A DNA stretch of 38,321 nucleotides from an uncultured Bacteroidota bacterium. Lineage in GTDB: Bacteria; Bacteroidota; Bacteroidia; Chitinophagales; Chitinophagaceae. A program made the translations under genes and the position numbers. Of this stretch, positions 26,181-34,289 are shown in pieces; the stretch's first letter is position 1; every line of letters starts with the position of its first letter. The DNA is taken from assembly GCA_903851465.1 (NCBI GenBank), contig CAINOI010000046.1, positions 1 through 38,321 on the forward strand, in the 5' to 3' direction. Below the pieces are notes generated by a model that was not told the DNA's origin, did no database searches, and saw only the letters and a list, made by a program, of their open reading frames with translations.

Positions 26181-27101
26181 TTAAACCAACTCAATATCAA
26201 AGTTCACTAATTGAACAAATGAAGCCACACGTGCTTTGATATCTTCTGCATTGATTTCTGTCAAACGCTGTATTCCAAATTTCTCTACACAAAAACTTGC
26301 CATCGCACTTCCTAAGATGATTGCAGTTTTCATATTCTCGAATGAGAAGTCTTTTGTTTTTGCTAAATGTGCCACAAATCCACCTGCAAAAGTATCACCT
26401 GCACCGGTTGGATCAAATACTTCTTCTAATGGCAATGCTGGCGCAAAAAATACTTCGTTTTCATGAAACAACAAAGCACCATGTTCACCCTTCTTGATGA
26501 TCACATACTTTGGACCCATTCCCATTATTTTTTTCGCTGCTTTTACCAAGCTATACTCGCCGCTTAATTGTCTCGCTTCACTATCATTCACCATTAATAC
26601 ATCCACTAAACTAATCGTATGTTTTAAATCATCCAACATGATTTCCATCCAAAAATTCATCGTATCCATTACGATTAATTTTGGTCGATTTCTCATTTGC
26701 TTGATCACACTGCTTTGTACAGCAGGCACCAAATTCCCTAACATTAAAATTTCACAGTCCTGGTAACTTTCTGGTACCACTGGTTGGAAATTTTCCAATA
26801 CATTCAATTGTGTGTCTAAAGTATCACGGGTGTTCATATCTAAATGATATTTACCGCTCCAAAAAAAAGTCTTCTCGTCTTTTTTAATTTGAACCCCTTC
26901 TAATATAACACCTCTTGCAGTTAGGGCGTCTAATTGTGCTTGTGGAAAATCTCCACCAACAACGGAAATTTGTTTCACTGTGGTGAAATTTGAAGCGCAC
27001 CAAGCAATATAAGTTGCTGCACCGCCAATGATTTTATCACTTTTCCCAAAAGGGGTTTCAATGGCATCAAAAGCCATAGATCCAACGACTACTAAAGACA
27101 T
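26181..27101 (-). CDS. PfkB/ribokinase-family sugar or nucleoside kinase
   Basis: 306 residues. The family opens with 'VVVGSMAFDAIETPFG...IIGGAATYIAWCASNF' (glycine pair before the lid). It has the C-terminal PfkB signature DPTGAGDTFAGG at 230-241, with D236 the catalytic base and the GAGD anion hole. Such kinases phosphorylate a sugar, sugar phosphate or nucleoside with ATP; the substrate cannot be decided here. It is cytoplasmic. A TAGTTTCG box (one base off TAnnTTTG) at 27126-27133 on the minus strand lies 24 bases before the ATG. It is divergent from the TetR gene and leads a probable two-gene unit with asd. Confidence 0.9.
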   Translation of the reverse strand: MSLVVVGSMAFDAIETPFGKSDKIIGGAATYIAWCASNFTTVKQISVVGGDFPQAQLDALTARGVILEGVQIKKDEKTFFWSGKYHLDMNTRDTLDTQLNVLENFQPVVPESYQDCEILMLGNLVPAVQSSVIKQMRNRPKLIVMDTMNFWMEIMLDDLKHTISLVDVLMVNDSEARQLSGEYSLVKAAKKIMGMGPKYVIIKKGEHGALLFHENEVFFAPALPLEEVFDPTGAGDTFAGGFVAHLAKTKDFSFENMKTAIILGSAMASFCVEKFGIQRLTEINAEDIKARVASFVQLVNFDIELV

Positions 27102-27125
27102 GTGTATTTTTTTGATTTTCAGCTG

Positions 27126-27133
27126 CGAAACTA
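27126..27133 (-). promoter_or_regulatory. -7-like box for the pfkB-asd unit
   Basis: The minus strand reads TAGTTTCG, one mismatch to TAnnTTTG, 24 bases before the kinase ATG. No distinct -33 element was found. Confidence 0.4.
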
Positions 27134-27266
27134 CGATTTTTAAGCCTTCTATCCCAAAGCAATCTAAATCGAACTACTTCTAAGATCACAACTAGTTGAT
27201 TACCAAAAAACTAACGAAATTGGATAAATTAATCAAAAATTAACCAAAACCTTGGTATTTATTCGA

Positions 27267-27274
27267 TAATTTTG
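27267..27274 (+). promoter_or_regulatory. Bacteroidota -7 box (TAATTTTG) for the TetR gene
   Basis: An exact TAnnTTTG match ending 26 bases before ATG 27301. It overlaps an upstream in-frame GTG (27274), which argues that this GTG is not the translation start. Confidence 0.5.
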
Positions 27275-27300
27275 TGCTAACAAACGCTCAAAATTACATT

Positions 27301-27897
27301 ATGGCTAGAATCAAAACAGAAAAAAACGGATCCAGAAAAGACGTAATTGTGCGAAAAGCAGCCACACTTTTTAGAGAAAAGGGGTATAAAGCGGCAAGTA
27401 TGCGCGATTTAGCAGAAGCGGTTGGCGTGGAAGCAGCAAGTTTGTACAATCATATCAAATCAAAAAGTGAATTATTACATGAATTGGTATTCAATGTAGC
27501 CAATCGTTTTGTATTAAAAATTGATGAAATTGAATCTGAACAAATTAGTTCATTAAAGAAAATGGAGAAGATCCTTCGATTCCATATAGTAGAAATGATT
27601 CATCATTACGAGGAAGTATATGTAAGCGATAGAGAATGGAAGCATCTTTCAGATCCCTATTTATCCAATTACCAAAATCAAAGAAGGGTGTATCGTAAAA
27701 GATTAGCTGCAATTATTGAAGAAGGGATTAGAAATAAGGAAATCAAGCCAATTGATGCGCCTACTGTAGTCCTTATCTTTTTGCATGCCGTGAGTGGTAT
27801 TGAAAGCTGGCACCGTTCCACCAAAAAAATCAGCGCAGAAGAACTAGAACAGAACATGGTTGCTATTTTAATTGATGGCCTAAAGGCAAATAATTAA
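27301..27897 (+). CDS. TetR/AcrR-family transcriptional regulator
   Basis: About 198 residues from ATG 27301; a GTG at 27274 would add nine residues but falls on the promoter box. The N-terminal helix-turn-helix is clear: 'RKAATLFREKGYKAASMRDLAEAVGVEAASLYNHIKSKSELL' (about 18-59). The C-terminal ligand-binding helical domain (about 70-198) has no recognisable effector signature. Such proteins are usually repressors released by a small ligand. The nearest genes are the divergent PfkB-type kinase and the downstream obgE, which has its own promoter box and lies beyond a terminator. The target is therefore unclear: autoregulation or the kinase gene is possible. Confidence 0.92.
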   Translation: MARIKTEKNGSRKDVIVRKAATLFREKGYKAASMRDLAEAVGVEAASLYNHIKSKSELLHELVFNVANRFVLKIDEIESEQISSLKKMEKILRFHIVEMIHHYEEVYVSDREWKHLSDPYLSNYQNQRRVYRKRLAAIIEEGIRNKEIKPIDAPTVVLIFLHAVSGIESWHRSTKKISAEELEQNMVAILIDGLKANN

Positions 27898-27952
27898 TTT
27901 TAGTTGCTAAGGACTATTCTTTAATAAAAATGCCATTTCAAAATAGGTATTC

Positions 27953-27981
27953 AAGCCTTCTTCAAAAGAGAAGGCTTTTTT
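27953..27981 (+). terminator. Intrinsic terminator after the TetR gene
   Basis: AAGCCTTCT (27953-27961) and AGAAGGCTT (27969-27977) form a 9-base stem with a 7-base loop, followed by T-rich TTTTATT. It separates the regulator from obgE. Confidence 0.75.
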
Positions 27982-28009
27982 ATTAAATTAAATTACCGCT
28001 TGATTGTAG

Positions 28010-28017
28010 TAACTTTG
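28010..28017 (+). promoter_or_regulatory. Bacteroidota -7 box (TAACTTTG) for obgE
   Basis: An exact TAnnTTTG match, ending 18 bases before the obgE GTG start and located just after the upstream terminator. No clear -33 TTTG. Confidence 0.5.
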
Positions 28018-28035
28018 AACTTATAATAAGAACAA

Positions 28036-29043
28036 GTGTCAGAAAGAAATAATTTTATTGATTACATCCGCATATTTGCCCACAGTGGTCATGGCGGAGC
28101 TGGTTGTAGACATTTTCTGAGAAATAAATTAACTGCCAAGGGTGGACCTGATGGTGGTGATGGTGGAAGAGGTGGTCATGTGATTCTAAGGGGGAATGCA
28201 CAACTTTGGACCTTATTGCATTTGCGTTATCATAAAAATGTATTGGCAAAGGATGGAGAAAATGGCTCTAAAAATAAATGTACTGGTAAAGACGGTGAAG
28301 ATATTATTATTGAAGTGCCTTTAGGAACCATCGCAAGAGACGAAATCACTGGCGAAATAGAAGCAGAGATTTTACATGATGGACAAGAAATTGTGTGGAT
28401 GAAGGGTGGTCGAGGCGGATTGGGCAACTGTAATTTTGCCACGCCAACGCAACAAGTTCCCGAGTATGCACAACCTGGAGAAGACGGCATAGAAGGATGG
28501 AAGCAAATAGAATTAAAGGTACTTGCAGATGTTGGATTGGTTGGCTTTCCAAATGCGGGCAAGTCCACGCTCTTATCTGCAATTACAGCAGCAAAGCCAA
28601 AAATTGCGAACTATGCTTTTACTACTTTGACACCTCAATTGGGTATGGTTGAATATAGAAACAATCTATCATTCTGTATTGCAGATTTACCTGGGATCAT
28701 CGAAGGCGCTGCTGAAGGAAAAGGCTTAGGTCACCGATTCTTAAGACATATTGAGAGAAACGCAGTTTTACTTTTCTTAATTCCAGCAGATTCCAATGAC
28801 CATAAAAAAGAATTCGAAATATTAAAGAACGAATTGAATGCATTCAATCCTGAGTTATTGCAAAAGGATTTCATCATCGCTATTAGTAAAACAGATTTAC
28901 TAGATCAAGAATTAATGGATGCGATTGAAAAAGAATTACCAGAAAACATTCCTCATATTTTTATCTCTTCTGCAATTTCAAAAAACCTGATGGAACTTAA
29001 AGACTTATTGTGGAGGACATTGAATAAACCTGTGAATGCTTAA
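28036..29043 (+). CDS. obgE: Obg-family GTPase (ObgE/CgtA)
   Basis: 335 residues. The glycine-rich Obg fold spans about 1-160 ([40 protein letters not shown]). The G domain follows: G1 GFPNAGKS (170-177), G3 DLPG (217-220), G4 SKTD (284-287, in place of NKxD), and an SSA-type G5 near 310. It lacks the extra C-terminal domain of longer Obg proteins, which is common. The protein is a ribosome-associated GTPase involved in late 50S assembly and growth or stress signalling. The start is GTG at 28036, giving '[17 protein letters not shown]'. It converges on typA with a strong bidirectional hairpin between them. Confidence 0.96.
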   Translation: MSERNNFIDYIRIFAHSGHGGAGCRHFLRNKLTAKGGPDGGDGGRGGHVILRGNAQLWTLLHLRYHKNVLAKDGENGSKNKCTGKDGEDIIIEVPLGTIARDEITGEIEAEILHDGQEIVWMKGGRGGLGNCNFATPTQQVPEYAQPGEDGIEGWKQIELKVLADVGLVGFPNAGKSTLLSAITAAKPKIANYAFTTLTPQLGMVEYRNNLSFCIADLPGIIEGAAEGKGLGHRFLRHIERNAVLLFLIPADSNDHKKEFEILKNELNAFNPELLQKDFIIAISKTDLLDQELMDAIEKELPENIPHIFISSAISKNLMELKDLLWRTLNKPVNA

Positions 29044-29096
29044 ATCTTAAAATGAATTTAATTAAACTGCCTGTTTTATTAAAAGTTTAAAATTCA

Positions 29097-29140
29097 TATA
29101 AAAAAAGAGTCTCAATTTTCATTGAGACTCTTTTTTTATA
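29097..29140. terminator. Bidirectional terminator between obgE and typA
   Basis: Perfect 20-base arms (29097-29116 and 29121-29140) with a TTTC loop. The core GAGTCTCAAT/ATTGAGACTC stem is bordered by A7 and T7, giving U-runs on both strands. Confidence 0.9.
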
Positions 29141-29155
29141 CGGCAAACGAATTGC

Positions 29156-30958
29156 TTATTGAGCAGATTGTTTTGTTGCTTTACTTCGTTCATTCTCATC
29201 CAATAAAGACTTACGCATACGAACCGACTTTGGAGTCACCTCGATACACTCATCAAATTGAATATACTCCATACACTCTTCTAAAGTGTATTGAACTTTA
29301 GGTGTGATACGAACGCTATCATCACTACCACTCGCACGGTGGTTAGTTAATTTTTTCATCTCCACAGCATTGATATTCAAATCACCTGGCTTAATGTGTT
29401 CCGCTAATACTTGACCAGCGTATACTTCTTCACCTGGCTCGATAAAGAAACGACCTCTGTCTTGTAATTTATCAATAGAATAAGCAGTTGTAGTACCACC
29501 TGTTTTTGCAATCAATACCCCATTGCTTCTTCCAGGAATTGGTCCTTTCCAAGGCTTGTATTCATTGAAACGATGTGCCATGACAGCTTCACCTGCAGTT
29601 TGTGTCAACATCTGAGATCTTAATCCAATCAAACCTCTAGAAGGAATATCAAATTCTAAGTGTTGCATGGTGCCCTTAGATTCCATGATCAACATTTCAC
29701 CTTTCTTTTGGGTGACTAAGTCAATTACTTTACCGCTAAATTCACTTGGAACATCCACTACCAATATTTCAAATGGCTCATGCTTCTTGCCATCAATGTC
29801 TTTCACCAAAACTTGTGGATTACCTACAGTCAACTCATATCCTTCACGACGCATTGTCTCTACCAATACACCTAAGTGCAAAATACCACGACCATACACC
29901 AAGAAGCTATCAGCACTATCTGTTTCTTCTACACGTAATGCTAAATTCTTTTCCGTTTCTTTCATTAAACGATCACGGATATGTCGAGAAGTAACAAACT
30001 TTCCTTCCTTACCAAAGAAAGGTGAGTTGTTAATACTAAAAGTCATACTCATAGTAGGTTCATCTACACTGATTACAGGCAATGCCTCAGGATTTTCTGG
30101 ATCAGCAATGGTATCACCGATATTGAATTCTTCTAAACCAACTACAGCACATAAGTCACCAGAAACAACTTCTGTTACTTTTCGTTTTCCCATGCCTTCA
30201 AATACGTATAATTCTTTTACCTTATTTTTTTTGATGCTACCATCTGCTTGCACCAAAACAATGTTTTGGTTTTCTTTGATGGTACCTCTTTCTACTTTTC
30301 CAATCGCAATACGACCTAAGAAAGTAGAATAATCTAAAGAGGTGATTTGCATTTGAGTATGACCTTCCTTCACATCTGGACCTGGAACATACTTTAAGAT
30401 ACCATCCATTAAAGGCGTGATATCTTCGCATTGCGTCAATGACTCATTGAACCAACCATTTTTTCCGCTACCATAAAAAGTAGGGAAGTTCAATTGATCT
30501 TCTGTTGCATCTAAGTTGAAAAATAATTCAAATACTGCATCATGCACTTCGTCAGGACGACAGTTTTCTTTGTCTACTTTATTGATGATTACAATTGGTT
30601 TTAAATTCAACTGCAATGCTTTTTGTAATACGAAACGAGTTTGTGGCATAGGACCTTCAAAAGCATCCACCAATAAACAAACACCGTCTGCCATTTTCAA
30701 AACACGCTCCACCTCACCACCAAAGTCAGAGTGACCTGGAGTATCAATTACATTAATTTTTACGCCTTTGTAAGTTACAGAAGCATTCTTACTTAAGATA
30801 GTGATACCTCTTTCACGCTCCAACTCGTTGCTATCCATGATTAAGTCACCAGTTTCCTGGTTGTCTCTGAATACTTTAGTTGCGTGTAAAATTTTGTCAA
30901 CCAAAGTTGTTTTACCGTGGTCAACGTGCGCTATAATAGCGATGTTTCTTATTTCCAT
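29156..30958 (-). CDS. typA: Ribosome-associated GTPase TypA/BipA
   Basis: 600 residues, normal length. The translational GTPase G domain has AHVDHGKTTLVDKI (10-23), the switch region RERGITI, DTPGHSDFGGEVERV and NKVD. EF-Tu-like domain II, EF-G-like domains III and V, and the BipA-specific C-terminal domain follow ('RSNGVLIAKTGGTTTAYSIDKLQDRGRFFIEPGEEVYAGQV...EHIKPGDLNINAV'). It binds 70S ribosomes and helps 50S assembly and growth under stress. The ATG at 30958 lies 17 bases after an exact -7 box. The membrane acyltransferase gene is upstream on the same strand. Confidence 0.97.
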   Translation of the reverse strand: MEIRNIAIIAHVDHGKTTLVDKILHATKVFRDNQETGDLIMDSNELERERGITILSKNASVTYKGVKINVIDTPGHSDFGGEVERVLKMADGVCLLVDAFEGPMPQTRFVLQKALQLNLKPIVIINKVDKENCRPDEVHDAVFELFFNLDATEDQLNFPTFYGSGKNGWFNESLTQCEDITPLMDGILKYVPGPDVKEGHTQMQITSLDYSTFLGRIAIGKVERGTIKENQNIVLVQADGSIKKNKVKELYVFEGMGKRKVTEVVSGDLCAVVGLEEFNIGDTIADPENPEALPVISVDEPTMSMTFSINNSPFFGKEGKFVTSRHIRDRLMKETEKNLALRVEETDSADSFLVYGRGILHLGVLVETMRREGYELTVGNPQVLVKDIDGKKHEPFEILVVDVPSEFSGKVIDLVTQKKGEMLIMESKGTMQHLEFDIPSRGLIGLRSQMLTQTAGEAVMAHRFNEYKPWKGPIPGRSNGVLIAKTGGTTTAYSIDKLQDRGRFFIEPGEEVYAGQVLAEHIKPGDLNINAVEMKKLTNHRASGSDDSVRITPKVQYTLEECMEYIQFDECIEVTPKSVRMRKSLLDENERSKATKQSAQ

Positions 30959-30975
30959 TTGCTGTTTTGAGGCTG

Positions 30976-30983
30976 CAAAGGTA
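30976..30983 (-). promoter_or_regulatory. Bacteroidota -7 box (TACCTTTG) for typA
   Basis: The minus strand reads TACCTTTG, an exact match and the same 8-mer found before the TPR gene. It ends 17 bases before the ATG, also the same distance. Confidence 0.55.
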
Positions 30984-31034
30984 CGGCGTTTACTGTCCTA
31001 AAAAAAACTATTGGAGAAAAAGGATGATTCAACT

Positions 31035-32129
31035 TTAGATATGAACATATATCTTAAATTTATCTAATACATAACCCAATAGCCAGCAAAGCAACATGAA
31101 AGAAATAGCGAAGAATAGGGAACCCCAATAAGGGTCAAAATGAGCAAAACCTAGTTGATATAACCAGTCAAATGCGCTTGTATTACCAGAAGGCCCCTGA
31201 AGTAAATTCAAAGTGGTGAGCAAAATCTCTGAAAAAAGGTAGATCACAAGTGCATTTTTCCCAAAAATTTCGAAAAAACGGGAAAATTGATGTTGACGAT
31301 GTAAGTCAACCCTATAAATAATTGTGGCCAAGATGATCATGTCTATGCCAATGGTCAATACAACGAATGAACTGGTCCAAAGTTTCTTATTGATAGGAAA
31401 TTGATAATGCCACATAAATGCTAAGAATACGAAGCCAGCACCCCACATGAATAAGTGGGTTAATCCTTCATAGGTTTTCCCACTGGCTTGAACAAAATTT
31501 CCAATGATAAAACCGACTAGTACATTCACAATGGCCGGCAATGTACTAAGCAATCCTTCTGGATCGAATGCAATTCCCTCACCATGATACAAATGACTTG
31601 GCCCAAGCAAGTATAAGTCTAACCTTAAAACAGCATTACCAGTTAGACTCAACGAATCACCAGATTGGCCATAATGCATTGCGATATACCAATAAGCCAG
31701 TAATAAAACAGCCGTCATCACCTTTACCACTCTTTCATGCATAAAATGTGCCATCAAAGCTGCAACGGCATATGCTAATGCAATACGTTGCAAAACGCCA
31801 AATATTCTGGTATCCTGCAAAGCCCCAGTGAATGGGAACCAATACATTAAGAAACCTAAGGCAAATAAAATAAATGTGCGCTTTAAAATGGTATAAAGCA
31901 CTTTAGTTCTACCTGATTTTTCTAGATTCGGCATTACAAAACTGAGCGCGTTACCCACGGCAAATAAAAAAGAAGGGAATACCAAATCGGTAGGTGTAAA
32001 CCCATGCCAACTAGCATGTTTGAATGGCGCAAATGTATGCAATGCGTCCCCTGGTGTATTCACAATAATCATCAAACAGATTGTCATACCGCGAAAAACA
32101 TCCAATGATAAAAACCTTTCTTTATTCAT
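31035..32129 (-). CDS. HGSNAT/NagX-like (DUF5009) multi-pass membrane acyltransferase-like protein
   Basis: 364 residues, very hydrophobic, about ten predicted membrane spans. It begins 'RFLSLDVFRGMTICLMIIVNTPGD', the signature of the heparan-alpha-glucosaminide N-acetyltransferase/NagX family. 'HASWHGFTPTDLVFPSFLFAVGNALSF' follows, a His/Asp-containing loop typical of that family. The eukaryotic relative transfers acetyl groups across a membrane onto glucosamine; the bacterial activity is mostly unproven, so a role in acetylating an amino sugar or envelope glycan is an inference. The ATG at 32129 is divergent from the alpha/beta hydrolase across 81 bases. No amino-sugar operon is visible around it. 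Confidence 0.88.
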   Translation of the reverse strand: MNKERFLSLDVFRGMTICLMIIVNTPGDALHTFAPFKHASWHGFTPTDLVFPSFLFAVGNALSFVMPNLEKSGRTKVLYTILKRTFILFALGFLMYWFPFTGALQDTRIFGVLQRIALAYAVAALMAHFMHERVVKVMTAVLLLAYWYIAMHYGQSGDSLSLTGNAVLRLDLYLLGPSHLYHGEGIAFDPEGLLSTLPAIVNVLVGFIIGNFVQASGKTYEGLTHLFMWGAGFVFLAFMWHYQFPINKKLWTSSFVVLTIGIDMIILATIIYRVDLHRQHQFSRFFEIFGKNALVIYLFSEILLTTLNLLQGPSGNTSAFDWLYQLGFAHFDPYWGSLFFAISFMLLCWLLGYVLDKFKIYVHI

Positions 32130-32210
32130 AGCTGCAATTTAGTGGATTTACATATGCAAAATATTTTTTTAAGGCCATCAAAATAACTAGCTTTAAAAAA
32201 AAGTACTCCA

Positions 32211-33194
32211 ATGCGTATACTAAAAATAGTCATTCTCTCCATTTTAGCTTTATTTGTTATTTATTTTCTAGGCCCTAAGCCTCCAAAGCCTGTATTGAAT
32301 GATACCTTGCCAACTGTTGCAAGCATTAATGGGCTTGATTCTTTTATTACTGTAATGGAGGCGCCACATAAGTTAAAACCTAACAATGAAGCAAAAATTA
32401 TTTGGGTAGACAGTAGTAAAACGCAAACAGAGTATGCGATTGTGTATTTGCATGGTTTTAGTGCAAGCCAAATGGAAGGCGATCCAGTGCACCAAAATAT
32501 TGCTAAACAATTTCATTGCAATTTATATTTAGCAAGATTAGCAGAACATGGCATTGATACCACCGAAGACCTTATGAATCTAACTGCAGATGCCTATTGG
32601 GAATCTGCAAAATTAGCCTATGCTATTGGGAAACAAATTGGTAAAAAAGTGATTTTAATGAGCACTTCAACTGGAGGCACTTTAGCATTAAAATTAGCAG
32701 CCAATTATCCTGAAATTGCTGGCTTAATTTTGTATTCCCCTAACATTGAAGTATTTAATCCATCTGCGCCATTATTAAATAATCCATGGGGTTTGCAAAT
32801 TGGTAGAACTGTTTTAAAAAGTAATTACGTAGATATAAAATATAAAGACTCCGCTTACCCAAAATATTGGAATAGCCACTATAGAATAGAAGCAGTTGTT
32901 GCTTTGCAAAATTTATTAGAGGCGACGATGACAGAAGCTACATTTAAACAAATTCATCAACCTACCCTAGCATTGTATTATTATAAGGATGAAACACATC
33001 AAGACAATGTAGTTAAAGTAAATGCAATTCGAAAAATGATGCAACAAATTGCAACCCCAACTAATTTAAAAATGGAAATGGCTATGCCAAATACAGGGAG
33101 TCATGTGCTTGCTTCACCGATTGTTTCAAATGACATTGTAAGCGTTGAAAAAGCGACTGCAAAATTTATGAAAGAGCTGATTATAAAAGAATAG
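32211..33194 (+). CDS. Membrane-anchored alpha/beta hydrolase
   Basis: 327 residues. An N-terminal hydrophobic anchor (about 4-20) is followed by a proline-rich PKPPKP stretch, so the catalytic part probably faces the periplasm. The alpha/beta-hydrolase features are the oxyanion loop YLHGFSAS (79-86), the nucleophile elbow MSTSTGGT (S153), a likely acid at D260 in YYYKDETHQD (D265 is an alternative) and a catalytic His298 in NTGSHVLAS. The elbow has Ser where GxSxG usually starts with Gly. The family covers lipases, esterases and peptidases; the substrate is unknown. A -7-like TAGCTTTA lies upstream, at an unusual distance. Its stop is four bases from the convergent GH130-type gene, with no terminator seen. 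Confidence 0.85.
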   Translation: MRILKIVILSILALFVIYFLGPKPPKPVLNDTLPTVASINGLDSFITVMEAPHKLKPNNEAKIIWVDSSKTQTEYAIVYLHGFSASQMEGDPVHQNIAKQFHCNLYLARLAEHGIDTTEDLMNLTADAYWESAKLAYAIGKQIGKKVILMSTSTGGTLALKLAANYPEIAGLILYSPNIEVFNPSAPLLNNPWGLQIGRTVLKSNYVDIKYKDSAYPKYWNSHYRIEAVVALQNLLEATMTEATFKQIHQPTLALYYYKDETHQDNVVKVNAIRKMMQQIATPTNLKMEMAMPNTGSHVLASPIVSNDIVSVEKATAKFMKELIIKE

Positions 33195-33198
33195 TCCA

Positions 33199-34280
33199 TT
33201 AATGATCAGAGGCAAGTGCCACCGCAATTTTAGAATCGGCTGTGCCATAATATAAATACCATTGCGCTTTAAAATAAACCAAGCCTTCAACAAAACATAC
33301 ATTATTGACTTCCCCTTTTAATTCATAGGGTTTGTCGGGTTGAATAAAAGGCTTAGCTGCTCTATCAATAAGTTTATAGGGTGCAGCTGTATCAAATAAA
33401 GCTTGTGCTGCAGCATATGTAAATTTTGGACTTGCAGGATCGTTGTTATTGGAAGCATTACTGCTATTATAAATAAGCACGATGCCTTTGGGTGTATACA
33501 TTGCAAAAGGACCTGGCTCTACTAAACGGCTATCAAAATAACCAGGCCTTGGTGTAAGGACCGATACCATTTTTTTGCTTTCTTCATTTTCCAAAACTTC
33601 CCAATGCAATAAATCGCTGGAATAGGCCATGAATAAATCGGTGTCTCCGAAATACATCCAGTATTTATTATTAATTTTTTAGCAACCATTTTTTCACCCA
33701 CTCTTTGGGCAACAATAGCACCCGACTTAGACCAAGCATTGATGTATTTAGGATTTGCTAAAACAGGGCCTTGTTTTTGAAAATGAATTAGATCCTTTGT
33801 GATGGCAAAACATAGTCGAGCTGTTTTCCCATCATATGCGGTATAAGTTAAAATATAACCACCCTCTGGGTTTTCAACAATCCTTGGATCTTCAATGCCC
33901 CCCTTCCCTTCATAAATGGCAAAGCTATCTTTAGCGGGATAAAAAATAGGGTGCGCTTGTCTTTTAAAATGAATACCGTCCTCACTTATGGCAAGTCCTA
34001 TTCGGGAAGTCATTGCACTATCTTGTGCACGGTATAATAAATAAACTTTACCTTCTTTTACAAGCGCCGTAGGGTTTAAAACATTTTTTGCCTCCCATGC
34101 TACAGTATCGTTTTGTAAAGGGCAGAAAAAACGACTGCTGGTGTCTGGAACTAAAATTGGATTGACGATATCTACCTTGTGAAAATTAGGGGCCCAGTCG
34201 GTTATATTCTTATTTTCATCAGGACTACTTGTACAAGCAGCTAATAAAATTAAAACCCATAATAAGGTATATCGTTTCAT
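33199..34280 (-). pseudogene. GH130-type glycosidase/phosphorylase lipoprotein, broken by a -1 frameshift
   Basis: Two overlapping frames together make one protein of about 360 residues. The first (34280 down) has a lipoprotein signal (MKRYTLLWVLILLAAC, Cys16) and GH130 propeller motifs: 'LNPTALVKEGKVYLLYRA', 'SRIGLAISEDGIHF', GGIEDPRI (with the family's key Asp), 'YILTYTAYDGK' and WSKSGAIV. After ...GEKMVAKK this frame runs into unrelated sequence. The homologous continuation lies in the next frame: 'YWMYFGDTDLFMAYSSDLLHWEVLE', 'YFDSRLVEPGPFAMY' and 'QWYLYYGTADSKIAVALA'. The switch falls at a run of six A (minus strand; T6 at 33675-33680), where a seventh A would restore a continuous reading frame. 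It could be a real pseudogene, slippage, or a sequencing error. GH130 enzymes act mainly on beta-mannosides. It begins nine bases after the RND pump stop. Confidence 0.85.
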
Positions 34281-34289
34281 CTTTATTTA

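Noticed and set aside
27274..27300. GTG start adding nine residues to the TetR protein
   Set aside because: It overlaps the exact -7 box TAATTTTG, so it would not be in the transcript from that promoter; ATG 27301 gives a normal TetR N-terminus.
29667..30332. Long open frame (221 codons) on the plus strand inside typA
   Set aside because: It is antisense to a full-length, well-conserved typA and encodes a low-complexity Ser/Pro/Thr-rich sequence with no domain.
33675..33680. Programmed -1 ribosomal frameshift in the GH130-type gene
   Set aside because: The run is only six A and the zero-frame codons GCT AAA AAA do not form a good X-XXY-YYZ heptamer; no stimulatory structure was recognised, so mutation or sequencing error is more likely.
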